A stretch of DNA of 64,000 nucleotides. Origin: Corbicula japonica (taxonomy: Eukaryota > Mollusca > Bivalvia > Venerida > Cyrenidae). The DNA lies in assembly GCA_038501625.1 (NCBI GenBank), contig JAZAYU010000079.1:2738528-2802527 (forward strand), in the 5' to 3' direction. The notes beneath the pieces were generated by a model that saw nothing but the letters and a program-made list of their open reading frames with translations, searched no databases and had not been told where the DNA came from. Shown here piece after piece: positions 23,706-34,810 of the stretch (within the stretch, counting starts at the first letter, position 1; each line of letters opens with the position of its first letter). The position numbers and the translations under genes were made by a program.

Positions 23706-24570
23706 AAGGTATGTGTATGAAACTATTCTAGTGTGACAATTTTAAGTAATCGTTTAAATTGCTTGGAAATTAACAGTCACCGAGGACATACCTATCCTCC
23801 ATTCCATGAACTCCACGTGAAACTTTAAGGATGTTGTGCGATAAGTATTAAGATCAGACACCTGAAACACTTATGTCAAGAGCAGTTGATCGGAACGGAA
23901 AAAATACTTATCGTCAAACAATCGTTATACGGAAATAAAATTAACACAAACTGTAGCTTTTAGAATAACAAAGTGCACTTTTGTCGCACATTTAAAGATT
24001 ATCTATTTTAACCTTTGAGTTTAGTAAACTGAAACTGTCGTTTACGAAAAAAACTTATTATTTTAAACCACATGCTTGTTCACGCGACCATCTATCAGAT
24101 AACATTTTATTTCCTTCTGGCGTTCCTTAATGACACAAACAATTTTGAAGTCTGCGTAGGTTTTTATTTATGGACTAAATTTTTCTCCGACCTCTTATCG
24201 GACTCTGCAATTTATCACAACACTAAACATCAATTCAAATGTCTTTGGGAGTAATGAGTTACTGACAACAATATCTAAGGTCCTTTAGTCTACCAAATAT
24301 TTGTAAGTGTGTTTGACCTTCAATTTTCTGGTCGCGAAAATGGAATAGCAAAAAATAAAAATGTTGATTTCTCTCTTCATAATTGAAAGTTCTTTCAAGG
24401 ACCTTATATATTGTTGCCAGTATGATTTCACTCCTGTTGGCATTTGAAATGTTGTTTTGTGTTGCGATTTGTGATAAATTGCAAAAAGAATATTAGGGAA
24501 TTTTTAGGTCTGACTATTTTCCTTTCCAAAGTATATGAATTATGTACGAGTAAACGAGTCTACTAACAAA
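23706..24570. other. Intergenic DNA between the oxidase genes
   Basis: No gene or repeat recognised. Confidence 0.4.
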
Positions 24571-24574
24571 CATC

Positions 24575-24880
24575 AATGTTGTTCACCGCCATATATGAAT
24601 ACCATCGTTCGGGATGGATCGAAATTGTACTGTTTATGAGGGTAAATATTGATTTGCTCTCAACCCGGGGCTAGGCGGCGTAGGCAGTAACAACCCGGGG
24701 CTAGGCGGCGTAGGCAGTAACAACCCGGGGCTAGGCGGCGTAGGCAGTAACAACCCGGGGCTAGGCGGCGTAGGCAGTAATATGTATTTCCATTAACGCC
24801 CATGAACAGGTTCAATCAAACCGAGCCTGCAATTTTTCATATTTGTCGTGTTTGATGGCTTTCAAAGTTCCTTTTTCATA
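24575..24880 (-). repeat. R1 repeat, reverse copy with internal expansion
   Basis: Near-complete copy. Ends with the TTGTCGTGTTTGATGGCTTT and CAAAGTTCC blocks. Its CCCGGGGCTAGGCGGCG segment has been amplified (see 24661-24780). Confidence 0.65.
24661..24780. repeat. Four perfect 30-bp tandem copies inside an R1 repeat
   Basis: Exactly four identical units of CAACCCGGGG-CTAGGCGGCG-TAGGCAGTAA. Perfect identity indicates very recent amplification, or a local assembly artefact. Confidence 0.95.
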
Positions 24881-25377
24881 CATTTCATAATAAAAACTTT
24901 TATTGTTTTATTATTATATTAACTGCATTCTTAAGATGATCTTGTTTAACTGGATATTACTACTGCAAACAGTAAATTTGTCAAACCTAAGAGCTAAATA
25001 AAATTTACACAATCATAAATTACATATCATTTTATTTTATATCTGTATTTTTATTAATGAATATCCGTCATCACTGAAAACCAAATCAAATCTAGTAGGC
25101 GGAAAAAATGATGAAACTTGAGATATGTATCTTTTTGAAGTCAGTGTTGTTCACGTAGCAAGTCGATAACCCAGCTGTGTTTCTTTGATTTTATAATATA
25201 ACTGTAAATTAAAGAATGTTTGTTCTGAAAAGCTTAAGCTGATTTGGTTTTTGTCATAGTTTTCATTTCAAATATGAGAAAATTGTCCCTCAATTGACGA
25301 AACCGAAACTGAAAGGAGACTTAACTCGTGATTAGTTGTAATGGCAAAAAATAACCGCAGGATGTTCGCCCGCCAAG

Positions 25378-25384
25378 TATAAAT
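25378..25384 (+). promoter_or_regulatory. Candidate TATA box of oxidase copy B
   Basis: TATAAAT lies 37 bp before the copy B start codon, in a less AT-rich pocket (GCCCGCCAAG precedes it). If used, the 5' untranslated region would be very short. AT-rich sequence makes chance matches common. Confidence 0.25.
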
Positions 25385-25420
25385 TCCTGAACGAAACCAT
25401 GATTGGGGGGAAGTTAAACC

Positions 25421-28400
25421 ATGGAGCAGCTAGAAGCGCAAGTTAACGTAAGTTTAATGGCATTTTACTGTATAAGTTTTTGTTTTACTATAAACGGCCT
25501 TGTAATTTTTTACTATTCTGCAGAGGTAGTCAGTGTTAAACAACGTTTGATTAAAGAAAATTAACTTATAAGAATAAATTGACTCGAATTTTGAATGTAA
25601 CAGCCACGGGAGCTGAGTAGAAAATGAACAGAGCTATGAAATAACATCAGAGTTTAAAAAAAGCTTTGACATAGTGGTTGACTCGCTTTTTATCTTGTAT
25701 CACTGATGTTGGGCTTATTAAATTAAATTAAAACGAATGTTCGTTTTATAAATATTCATGACTATAACGGAAGAATAATAGTTCTCACTTGTCCATTTTC
25801 GTTTTTGTGTTTTATAAAACAGCTTCGGGACGTGTGGAATATAAACATTCAGAGATGGCACTGCATTCTCCGATTTATTTAAATAAACCACTACATCCGT
25901 TATACAATATATAAAAAGCGAGTCATACTTGTTACCATTATTTTCATTTTTGTCTCCAGCTTGGTAACTAGGTATTCCGCCCTTGTGGTAATAATCGATA
26001 TACCAAAATCATCTGTTAATACGTGAATGAAGATGACGATATGTCAAGATACACAGTTTTTTGGCCTGCTGATTTAATAAACGAAGAAACTGTTTTCGCT
26101 TTTTTAAATTGTTTGTGGTGTCTTATCTAAAAGTAACCAATTTTTTTATAAATCAGTGCTCTTTTTTCCTTTCTACCTTTCGGTTGCGTGGGGAGGTTCT
26201 GCTTTCTTGGTATGGCAATTCCTGATTTGCATATTTCACTTTGTAAATAATTTGGCTGAACGGTAATTATTGATAACCTCCTATAAATGCATGTGATTTC
26301 CAGAGCTCCCGGAATTCATATTGATTAGAAACGTTGTCCCTCATAACTAATTGGACATAAAACAGAGAGCAACTGGTGATATTACATGATATTACATGAG
26401 TTAACCGCCTTGGAACAGTCCGTGCTTAGTTGTAATTGGTGTACAAATTGGTTTCAGGCCAGGGCCCAAGATCATCTAATCTCAGTTTTATGATCTTAGG
26501 CACAACAAACCTAATAATTATCCGATTTCTCTTCTTAACAAACATCCTATCTTACTACAACACTTAAACCAAACTGGCATCTACAACACTGCTGATTAAA
26601 GCAGTTACAGACAGCCAAATGGCGAATCAGCATGCAACAAAAATAAAAAATGGAAATTAAAGGTAACAAAGTAAGCAACTTATAAACTATAACATGTTTT
26701 TGAACTTTTCAGCCAGTTCCGGACCGGGGTATTCAGCAAGATGACAACTATCGTGAGTTTATGGGATGGATTACAGACGGCGGTCTACGTTATGCATATG
26801 CCAAATACCATAAAGATCCAGCAGCCGAAACGTTCTACCAACAAGAGTTGTCTAAAGAAAATCAGAGAGAAGTGATCATCATCGGGGCAGGCATGTCGGG
26901 TTTGGCAGCCGCATATGAGCTGGCACAAGTGGGACACAAGGTTAAATTTGTAAATTTCCTTGTTTAATTATGCCATGCACAATCTAAATTTCGTATTTCC
27001 AATTAGAGTTGTAAACTTTTCTACAAAGGGCGACACTACTGAAAAATCGAGCTCGTCAAAAAGATAAAGAAAACAAGTTATAATCATTGTAAAATTTATT
27101 CCATGCAAGTTTGGTCAAATACCTGATTACACAGATGAAGTTGATTTTAATCACAGGTAACAATACTGGAGGTGCAATCTCGAGTAGGAGGGCGGGTAAA
27201 GACGTTCAGAGAAGGTTTCACAGATGGCCTACATTGCGAAGGTAAGAGTAATTTGTTATGTGTTTTTTTTTTCAAATATAACACGGAATCATTCTTAACG
27301 TAATATTTATATAGGCGATGCGTGCAAATTTATCTTTTATTAAATATATATCTTTAATTCGGTGCACCGAAAGATCCAGCGACTTCCATTGAATATTTGT
27401 GGACTTTAGTAATAATGTGTATGAAACTTCTAAAGAGGTAGCATTATGCAACTAGATTCGTACATGTGTAGGTTTGTTGTTTTTGAAATATCTTCCTCCT
27501 TCCTTCCTTCCCTCCTTCCCTCCCTCCATACCTACCTACCTACTTGGAAGCTACAACGTAGACAAGAATGACTATAGCTGGTAACCACGTTACCTAACGT
27601 ACGTCTGTTTTTTTTGTTTGTTTGTTAGACATAAGATTGTGTTTTCTGACTGGGACTTTATTAAACTGTTGTTGTCTATTCGTTTAAGCAAAGAATACAT
27701 AATAGATAAAACATGTTCGGTTGAAATAAAATGAATGATGCAGTTGTTGATTTCTACCGGTATGCATGCAGCAATTGTCTCATTAAAAACATAACAAACT
27801 GTTTACTTACCATCATGTCATTAATCTAACATTTTAGGAGGAGCAATGCGACTTCCATACAATCATTTCTTAACGAAACATTACTTGGATTTGTTTGGAA
27901 TAGAAACTAGAAAATTCCAGAATTACAACGAAAACGGATATCTATACTTGTATGGAGACAAAATTCGAATGAAAGGTTTGTACTTTTAGTCCTTAATCGC
28001 ATATTACAAATATAAGGAATGCATACCATCGTTTGGAATGAATCAAAACTGTACTGTTAGCATGTGTAAATATTGAGTTGTGCTCAAACAGTAGGCAGTA
28101 ATATGCATTTCCTTTAATGCCATGAACAGGTTCAATGAAACCGAGCCTGCAATATGTTCATATCTGTCGTGTTCGGTAGCTTTCAAAGTTCCATTATCAT
28201 CTATTTTGTCATTATTCGTCCTTTCTTCGACCATCCATTAATTCTCATTACTTCTTCATGTGCAGACAAGACGAAACAAAACCTGGAATATGTTGTCGTG
28301 AAGATGTTTTTTTTATACCCATACGTTTCTTCAGTTACATTAAATTGACCTAACCCTGGAGCTTCACAAATTCTGTATTTAGATTTAATATGTTAATATC

Positions 28401-31227
28401 TAATATTTCTGTATTATTTTAAAATGTTCATTCTTAATAGGTCTTCCGAAAAAATCATAAGATAACTGACTGCACGTGAATGCTGCTGTTACAGTACAAT
28501 GTCGGCAACATTTCTGACCGTTAAATTACAAGATACATAAATACAAAATTGAAATAAACGAAATTTTGCGAACATATTGCAGTCTGGGTTTGAGTCAGTT
28601 CATGTTGTATACTTCGTCCGCACCGCCGAGACCATGGCTGAGTGCAGCGCAATAATAAACATCCCAATCCATCCCAAATAAAGATGATATGGGAACATTA
28701 AATGTGTTGTTTTTTTCAGATGTATTCCGAACACATGGCTAAATAAACAGACTTTTTCGTATAACTGAAAGTCTCAAAAGCAAACACTTTAAAATTTGTG
28801 CATTTTTACTTTGTTTTCCCAATTTCCAGATTTCGCAAAACTTTACTGCTTTAAATAATTAAATTTCGCATTACAAAATTATGCTATACAATATTGTTGA
28901 TGATTATACAATATTTTAAATGCCGTCAATTCACTGTTATTGCGCCTAAATAACTTGTTCATCGTTTACAGACTGGATCAAAAATAATGGAGCATACAGT
29001 ACAAAGTACTGGAAAGGATGGGACGCTAACCTTACTTCAAAAGTAAAGGAAGATTTTAAGATCGACGGAATATGTAAGTTATTAAACGTTGTCTTACTGA
29101 AGTAACTGCCAACTAGTCATCGGTACTGGCTCGACCGTTTAATTCTGTTATTGGTCTGATGTGTTATAACCAATTTTCACTCATTGTCTCATTGAGCAAG
29201 TAAGTTATGTTTGTATTAAATTACAATTATCTGACACTTCTCAATATTTTTGTAAATTCTTTGATGTTTAAAACTTTGTTGATTTTGCCTTAAGGTTCGA
29301 ATTACGATTATTATCCTATCGAATTTGTGTAATACAATCTAAATTTTTTTCATAACATCATTGCTGTCAAAGAGAGAATTTGCTATTTGTGGTGTATTCA
29401 AAATCGGTTCATATACGAACGATGTTGAATATGAAACCTCATTTTTAGTGGACTATTATGACCGAACGATGGCTGAGGTGAAGGCCGAGCTTGGTAAAAA
29501 TCCGTCTGAGGAGGTCTGGCACATGTGGATCCAGAAATGGAGCAAACTGTCTGTGGAAGACTTTCTAAGGAGCACCATTTATCACCAGGAAGGGACGCCA
29601 GTGCTCAGACCCTGGCCGGAGGAAGCCATCGAAGCATACAAGGTAAGGTGAACTGAAATAAAGGTAAGGTGAACTGACGAGTAAAATGACACTAACTTTG
29701 TATATGGGCAACTTTGTAATATATTTAATTGACTTTCTATTAACCTATGTGGAAATGTCTTAATTGTTTGTGCCTTTGGTGGTTTTTAAATGTATCCCTG
29801 TACATTCAGTCAGTACTATTTACCAACGTTGAAAACCGTTGTGCAAGATTTATATTTTTGTTTAAATATTGAATAGCGCTTAGCCCGTTGCTCGGCGGCG
29901 TGGACATGATTATGCATTCCCATAACTGCCCATGAGCAGGCGCAGCTTGATTGGTCATGTTCTCTGGCTTTCAGTGTATTATTTACATCTATTTAACTGT
30001 TCACAAATTCTGATAAATTGCCTGAAGTAAACCCATATATTAGATAGCACTCAGAGCTGGAAACCACTTATAAATTTTTTTAACCTTTGTTTTTCAATGT
30101 AGTCAAAGAAGTCTTTGACTTTGTAAAAGGCGACACCTTCTACCAAATCACACGTATCACGTTGTTTTACGCTACTGAGGTGAATCTGTTTATGTGACTA
30201 TCGAAAGAAAACCTATATTTGCTTAAATGCATGTCAGAATAGAGTATAGTGTACATACAACTACACGTTACATTCATTTATTTCGATGTAGGTGTCTACA
30301 TACACGCCACTGTTCAGCATGGATCTTGTAGCTTATATGCGAGAAGAGCTCGGAGAATGGTGGAAGGACCCGATGTACACACCGACGCTTGGAATGGACA
30401 GCTTGCCAAATGCATTTATAAAGAAAAACGAAAAAGGATGGAACAAGAAAGTGGAATTGTCCAAGAACATACGGTTTGGTTTTGCTGTCGATAAAGTGGA
30501 AAATATCGTGAAAACATGCGGCCGAAAGGGGGTTAAGGTAATGGGGACGAATATGTGCACTGGGGTTGAAGAAGTATTAGAAGGTGACGCAGTGATCGTT
30601 ACCCTACCTTTGCACATCTTGCGGCAGCTGGAAGCTCCATTAACTGTAGACCAACAAAAAGCTCTAGCTAGCGTCACATACGCTGCTTCAACGAAGATAA
30701 TGCTGCAGTGTAAAACAAGGTTCTGGCAAAAAGACGTGGGTCAGGGAGGTTTCAGCAAGACCAACCTGCAGATTGGCCAACTTCACTACCCAGATTATGA
30801 AGGTTCTGGAATCCCTGACGACGAACGTGGTATACTTCTTGTCTACACTTGGGACGAAAATGCACTCATATTTGGATCCGAGACCAAGCATTTGGCTATC
30901 GTCAGTGCCGTGCATGAAATAAGTAAAATTCATCCAGAAATACTGCACGAGTTTGAGGTAGGGAACGTCCAAGCCTGGTTCAGCGACCCATCAGCGCAAG
31001 GGGCGTACGCATCACTTAAACCCTTTGAATATATGAAGTATATGGACGTGTTAACAACGCCGTCGGAGACCATTTACCTTGCAGGAGAAGCACTTTCCTG
31101 GTCAAATGGCTGGATACAGGGTGCTATCTTTTCCGGGCTAATGCAGGCGTTTTGCTTCCAATCCAGAGCGCAAAACATCAAATGTAAACCGGTCTTATTA
31201 TTGTTGCAGACAAAAGACAAACTGTAA
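25421..31227 (+). CDS. L-amino-acid oxidase-like flavin monoamine oxidase, copy B (7 exons)
   Basis: Paralogue of the minus-strand gene at 11106-18007, same inferred reaction. Coding exons: 25421-25447, 26713-26940, 27157-27241, 27838-27975, 28972-29073, 29449-29642, 30292-31227. Frame closes to 569 residues. The start is supported by an in-frame TAA just upstream and a GTAAGT donor after nine codons. Motifs: GAGMSG at 67-72, VTILE at 86-90, RVGGR at 94-98, GGAMRLP at 114-120 (Arg118 aligns with the carboxylate-binding Arg90 of venom LAAO), a KIMLQCKTRFW segment at 393-403 with a Lys at the position expected to sit near flavin N5, and LAGEALSWSNGWIQGA at 521-536. Length fits LAAO enzymes, with about 66 residues ahead of the FAD motif instead of a signal peptide. 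The tail ends QTKDKL, weakly ER-retention-like. The exon 2 donor (AAG-GTTAAAT) is poor. Expression is unproven. Confidence 0.9.
26090..26255 (+). mobile_element. 3'-end fragment of the Penelope-like retroelement family
   Basis: In intron 1 of oxidase copy B. Reads TTTGTGGTGTCTTATC, GTTGCGTGGGGAGGTTCTGC and CTGATTTGCATATTTCACTT, the same tail seen at 34735-34800. A short reverse-orientation scrap (TTAACCGCCTTGGAACAGTC) follows at 26400. Confidence 0.55.
27492..27545. repeat. Polypyrimidine CTTC/CCTC/CTAC microsatellite
   Basis: In intron 3 of oxidase copy B. An uninterrupted pyrimidine-rich tetranucleotide run. The opposite strand is polypurine. Confidence 0.8.
28010..28197 (-). repeat. R1 repeat, reverse copy
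   Basis: In intron 4 of oxidase copy B. Blocks GCATACCATCGTTTGGAATG, AAACTGTACTGTTAG, AATGAAACCGAGCCTGC and TGTCGTGTTCGGTAGCTTTC are clear. The central GC-rich segment is shortened. Confidence 0.6.
28540..28700 (+). repeat. R1 repeat, diverged forward copy
   Basis: In intron 4 of oxidase copy B. Recognisable by GCAGTCTGGGTTTGAGTCAG, CACCGCCGAGACC and AATCCATCCCAAATAAAGAT. Confidence 0.4.
29740..29980 (-). repeat. R1 repeat, diverged reverse copy
   Basis: In intron 6 of oxidase copy B. Shares ATTGAATAGCGCTTAGCCC and CGGCGTGGACATGATTATGC with the diverged copy at 12590-12850, which lies in the corresponding intron of copy A. They could descend from one insertion made before the gene duplication. 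Confidence 0.45.
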
Positions 31228-31232
31228 TTATA

Positions 31233-31238
31233 AATAAA
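31233..31238 (+). terminator. Polyadenylation signal AATAAA of oxidase copy B
   Basis: AATAAA lies 5 bases after the stop codon, within a block also conserved after copy A. A close signal implies a very short 3' untranslated region. Confidence 0.55.
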
Positions 31239-32480
31239 GAAAAGGGAAATAATGTTCCTTAACTCAATATGTTTGAAGAATTATATTAAACTGATATATT
31301 GGAAAATACATTGACATTTAATGAACTGTATTTTTCAAGCTGATTGTCTATAAAACAAAGCTACAGTAGATCTGTATGAAACGCTTTAATTTTAAAATCG
31401 ACAAATGTCATTTATATCTTTGTTTTAAATATGATACTTAATTCTCTATCCGGCATATCATCTGGAAAATCGCTATGAAATTGATATCAAATTCATTCTA
31501 TAAGAAATCACGTTATGATATACAATTCTTAATTGGTGATATATATTCAAGCTTATGACAGTCCGAAGACTTATCATGTTGCGAATAATAATTTAGCTTA
31601 ATGTTAAATCATTCTAAAAAAATGAAGATTAAATAGTTCAATGTTTGTGGTATGTCACCAGTATTGTACTTGTATTGATAATTAAAACTATAATGTTTTT
31701 GCTATCTGTTGTTTTGGCGTTTTGGTGCGTTTAAAAGGTCGGTAATTTCCATTTTCATCTCATATCAAACATTCTATAATGTTCAGTTTCGACCATCGAT
31801 GTCTAGTTTATTAAGGCGGCAGTAAACGGTTTTTCTGATATATCGCAAACCAAAGAATCACAGCCGACACGACATGTCCACTTGCTCCCTACTAGCACAT
31901 ACCTGAAACAGAAAGGGCACATAACTGACATCACAATGACATTCAGTTTATGAAAACAAAGCAAAATTATATTCAAAACATATCAGTTGATTTTTAAGCA
32001 CCATTAGCTTTCAAATTCTGGTCGCGAAAACTGGTCGGCCGACGAGGCAAAATTTCAAACATTCATCAGTTCACAGCTTTCTTATTGCCAATAACCAAAA
32101 TAAATGCTTGCCACTCACACATGGTAAAATCCCTACTGATTCATTAAATCATACTCAAAATATACCATAACCACCTAGATTTTGCACTTGTTTGTATGCC
32201 CCTTGAGAATTGCAAGTTAAACTGAAGGCAGAGCCAGAAATATGTTAGTTTCGCATTTCCAAGCGCCTGCCTCACACTGAAAGTGTCAAGGTCAAAAAGA
32301 GCATGTCAGACAATTTTTGGGGATCCTAGCTACAGATGTGAAACTGCAAATATAGCATCTAAAAATATTTTAAAGTGCCATGAAGCTTACAGTTTGCCCA
32401 CTTACCTCTTATCTTCAAATTTGACCGGGGCCAATTCGCATCTACGGCTACAAACTCTTTACTGCATCCTAAGGCAATCC
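31239..32480. other. Non-coding 3' flank of oxidase copy B
   Basis: No gene, RNA or repeat supported. The sequence is AT-rich. Confidence 0.45.
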
Positions 32481-32484
32481 CGTT

Positions 32485-32600
32485 CAATTCATGAACTGCG
32501 GACCATTACGCCGCTGAAGATGGAATGGTATTAATCTTAAAATATTACATTGAAGTGTAAGTGTCTAACTTCGTATGCATACCGTCGTTTAGGATGCATC
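32485..32600 (+). repeat. R3 fragment next to an R1 scrap
   Basis: 32495-32560 repeats the R3 block (ACCATTACGCCGCT, ATGGTATTAATCTTAAAATA). 32573-32600 (ATGCATACCGTCGTTTAGGA) looks like an R1 end. Confidence 0.4.
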
Positions 32601-32769
32601 TAACGGGATTTTAGTCGTTCTGGAGGCGGCGCCAACTCGCAACAAAATCAAAAATGTGTTATGCTGATGTGCTGTCGCCGTGTCGATATAACAACAGGTC
32701 AACCTCAGTTGTCGTTCTGGGGCCCCCAACAAGTCAGCACGACATAATGACACAATTAAGAAATAAAGA

Positions 32770-32865
32770 GATACTATACTCTTTTCCTCTCTTCTTTCTG
32801 GCTGCGCGGAGAGGCTGTGTTTTCTAAATGTGGCGATTCTGGATATGAGTATTTCACTTTTCTAT
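32770..32865 (+). mobile_element. 3'-end fragment of the Penelope-like retroelement family
   Basis: Reads CTTTCTGGCTGCGCGGAGAG, GCTGTGTTTTCTAAATGTGG, ATGAGTATTTCACTTTT, the family tail. It ends about 30 bp before the palindromic element. Confidence 0.5.
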
Positions 32866-32893
32866 ATGCTTAATTTACGGAATTCCGTTGGGT

Positions 32894-33375
32894 CATCGTT
32901 GTTTCGCGCTGTCGACCTCTAGGGCGAAAAAATAAAAAACGCGAAAACACGATGCGAGATCGCGAAACAACGATGCGAGGTCGCGAAAACACGATGCGAG
33001 AACTCGAAACAACGATGCGAGGTCGCGAAAGTACGATGCGAGGGCGCGATATTAATATCGCGATCTCGCATCGTACTTTCGCGATCTCGCATCGTGTTTT
33101 GGCGTTTTCGTGGTCTCGCTGTACTTAGGGCGAGACCGCGAAAATGCGAAAACACGATGAGAAAACGCGAAACAACGGTCCGAGGTCGCGAAAGTACGAT
33201 GCGAGGGCGTGATATTAATATCGCGTTCTCGTATCGTACTTTCGCGACCTCGCATCGTGTTTTCGCGATCTCGCAACGTTGTTTCGCGATCTCGCATCGT
33301 TGTTTCGCGATCTCGCATCGTGTTTTCGCGTTTTCGTGTTCTCGCCCTTGAGGTCGACAGGGCGAAACAACGATG
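32894..33375. repeat. Palindromic CpG-rich minisatellite element, 482 bp
   Basis: Built of a roughly 21-bp unit, GCGAAACAACGATGCGAGRTC, present in both orientations around two dyad centres (33053/33054 and 33216/33217), each with CGATATT-AATATCG-like or GATATT-AATATC symmetry. The ends are inverted repeats: CATCGTTGTTTCGCGCTGTC at 32894 and the complement of ATGTCGACAGGGCGAAACAACGATG-like sequence ending at 33375, each carrying a GTCGAC site. TCGCGA and CGATGCGAG recur throughout, so CpG is far denser than in the AT-rich surroundings. Long open frames on both strands spell heptads such as RDRETTM. These arise because the 21-bp unit is a multiple of three without stops, so I do not call them genes. 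Confidence 0.85.
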
Positions 33376-33771
33376 GTCTCCATATAAATTAACTCGGCGT
33401 ACGAATGTATATCAATAGCATACCCACTGTAAGGGAGGCAATGTCAATATATTTCTCACGCAATGTTCAAACGATATTTTCCCTTCGTATGTTGCTACAA
33501 TTGTTGATGTTTATTTAACATTACTGTAGAAAGAGGGAAATGTTTTGAAAAAGTGTGTTTATATGTTTCGTTTTATAATCAAATAGATAATTGTTTAGAT
33601 AAAATAAAAGTAATAACATAATGCGAAAAGGTTTTGAAAGTACGAGCACAAATGTAATATATTTGGATCTATTAAAACTCATGTGACCTTTAAGGGAAGC
33701 TTAAATCAAATAATTTGCACGCGATCTGTTTGTGAATTTATGTTTTTGTTTCAAATTGTACATAATCTTTA

Positions 33772-34810
33772 GGGGCATGTCAAGATTTGGTTCCAATATC
33801 ACAGGAAATCTATTTTCCGTTTTTAGACGGTGATGTTCCTCGAGCAACATCTTACGGGGTTTATATCTCACAGCTTGTTCGCTTTTCAAGAGCTTGCAAC
33901 GATGTGAATGATTTCAATGAACGTAATCTGTGCATTACAGAAAAACTTTTAAAACAGGGTTATCGATATCACAAATTAAGGAAAACCTTTTGCAAGTTTT
34001 ATCGCCGATACCTAGATCTTATTCATAAATACAGGTTCAGTTTAAAATCACTATTGCAACAAGGTATTTCACAGCCGGTTTTTATGGAGATTTAATTTAC
34101 AAACTTAAGAAGATAAAAGGCAATGTTAATTTCTCCCGGTTATTCGTAAAAACCATCTGTAAACTTAAAAAGAAAGGTTACCAACATGATATTTTACAGC
34201 GCTCTGCAGGCCTGGTGATATACCCATCTACAGTTGATCATTATGCTTACCTCTTTGGTTGCACGACGGTGGCAGGGGTTTAAGAGTTTATGAAGGTTTA
34301 TGGGGAAATCTTTTCTTAAAAGAACCTAGAAGCTCGATTCGTTTCTTTTATCCCTGTCATCGTGTTCTTGCTGATCTTACTCCAGGAGCTCTGGTCTCGG
34401 TAAGATCATTGAGTATCCGCCCTTTGGCTTTACAATGCTATTAGCTTCTTATGTTTTATATGTTTGTATGCTTTTGCATGCAACATTGTTGAGCCGATGG
34501 GTGGGTTGGAGTTATTTCACCAAGACAACTTGTACTTGTTTTGTGATACGAGAACCTGTTGGGGCAAGTGTGAGGTTGGTGCACCCTAGATCCTTGTTTA
34601 AACCCCCAATGGCAAATTGTTTTGCCACTGACCGTTCCAAGGTGGTAACCCCTCGTGTTCTCACTTTCGTTAATTGTTTGTGGCGTCCATATTGAAATTG
34701 ATTATTGTAATACCATGTTTTCTTTTCCTCCCTACTGCTTGGCTGTGTGGGGAGGCTGTGTCTGCCGGATGTGGACATCCCTGATATGCATATTTCACTT
34801 ATTAATTCTC
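33772..34810 (+). mobile_element. Degenerate Penelope-like retroelement copy (longest in window)
   Basis: 33787-34095 encodes the clearest peptide of the family. It contains FPFLDGDVPRATSYGVYISQ, then LVRFSRACNDVNDF, KLLKQGYRYHKLRKTFCKFY and LLQQGIS. This module is common in marine-invertebrate reverse-transcriptase proteins. I read it as the end of the palm plus thumb of a Penelope-like enzyme, where a YGxFLRLRR-like block and an RGY-like block occur; the family assignment is inference. Downstream the frame is broken several times while still showing KIKGNVNFS and QRSAGLV. The 3' region runs through CCGATGGGTGGGTTGGAG to the tail GGAGGCTGTGTCTGCC and ATATGCATATTTCACTT. The catalytic part is missing. 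Confidence 0.65.

Noticed and set aside
30333..30972. Minus-strand frames across oxidase copy B exon 7
   Set aside because: Antisense shadows of the real exon.
32919..33418. Open frames up to 154 codons on both strands encoding arginine-rich heptads
   Set aside because: They are forced by a 21-bp stop-free repeat unit present in both orientations; no start context or domain.
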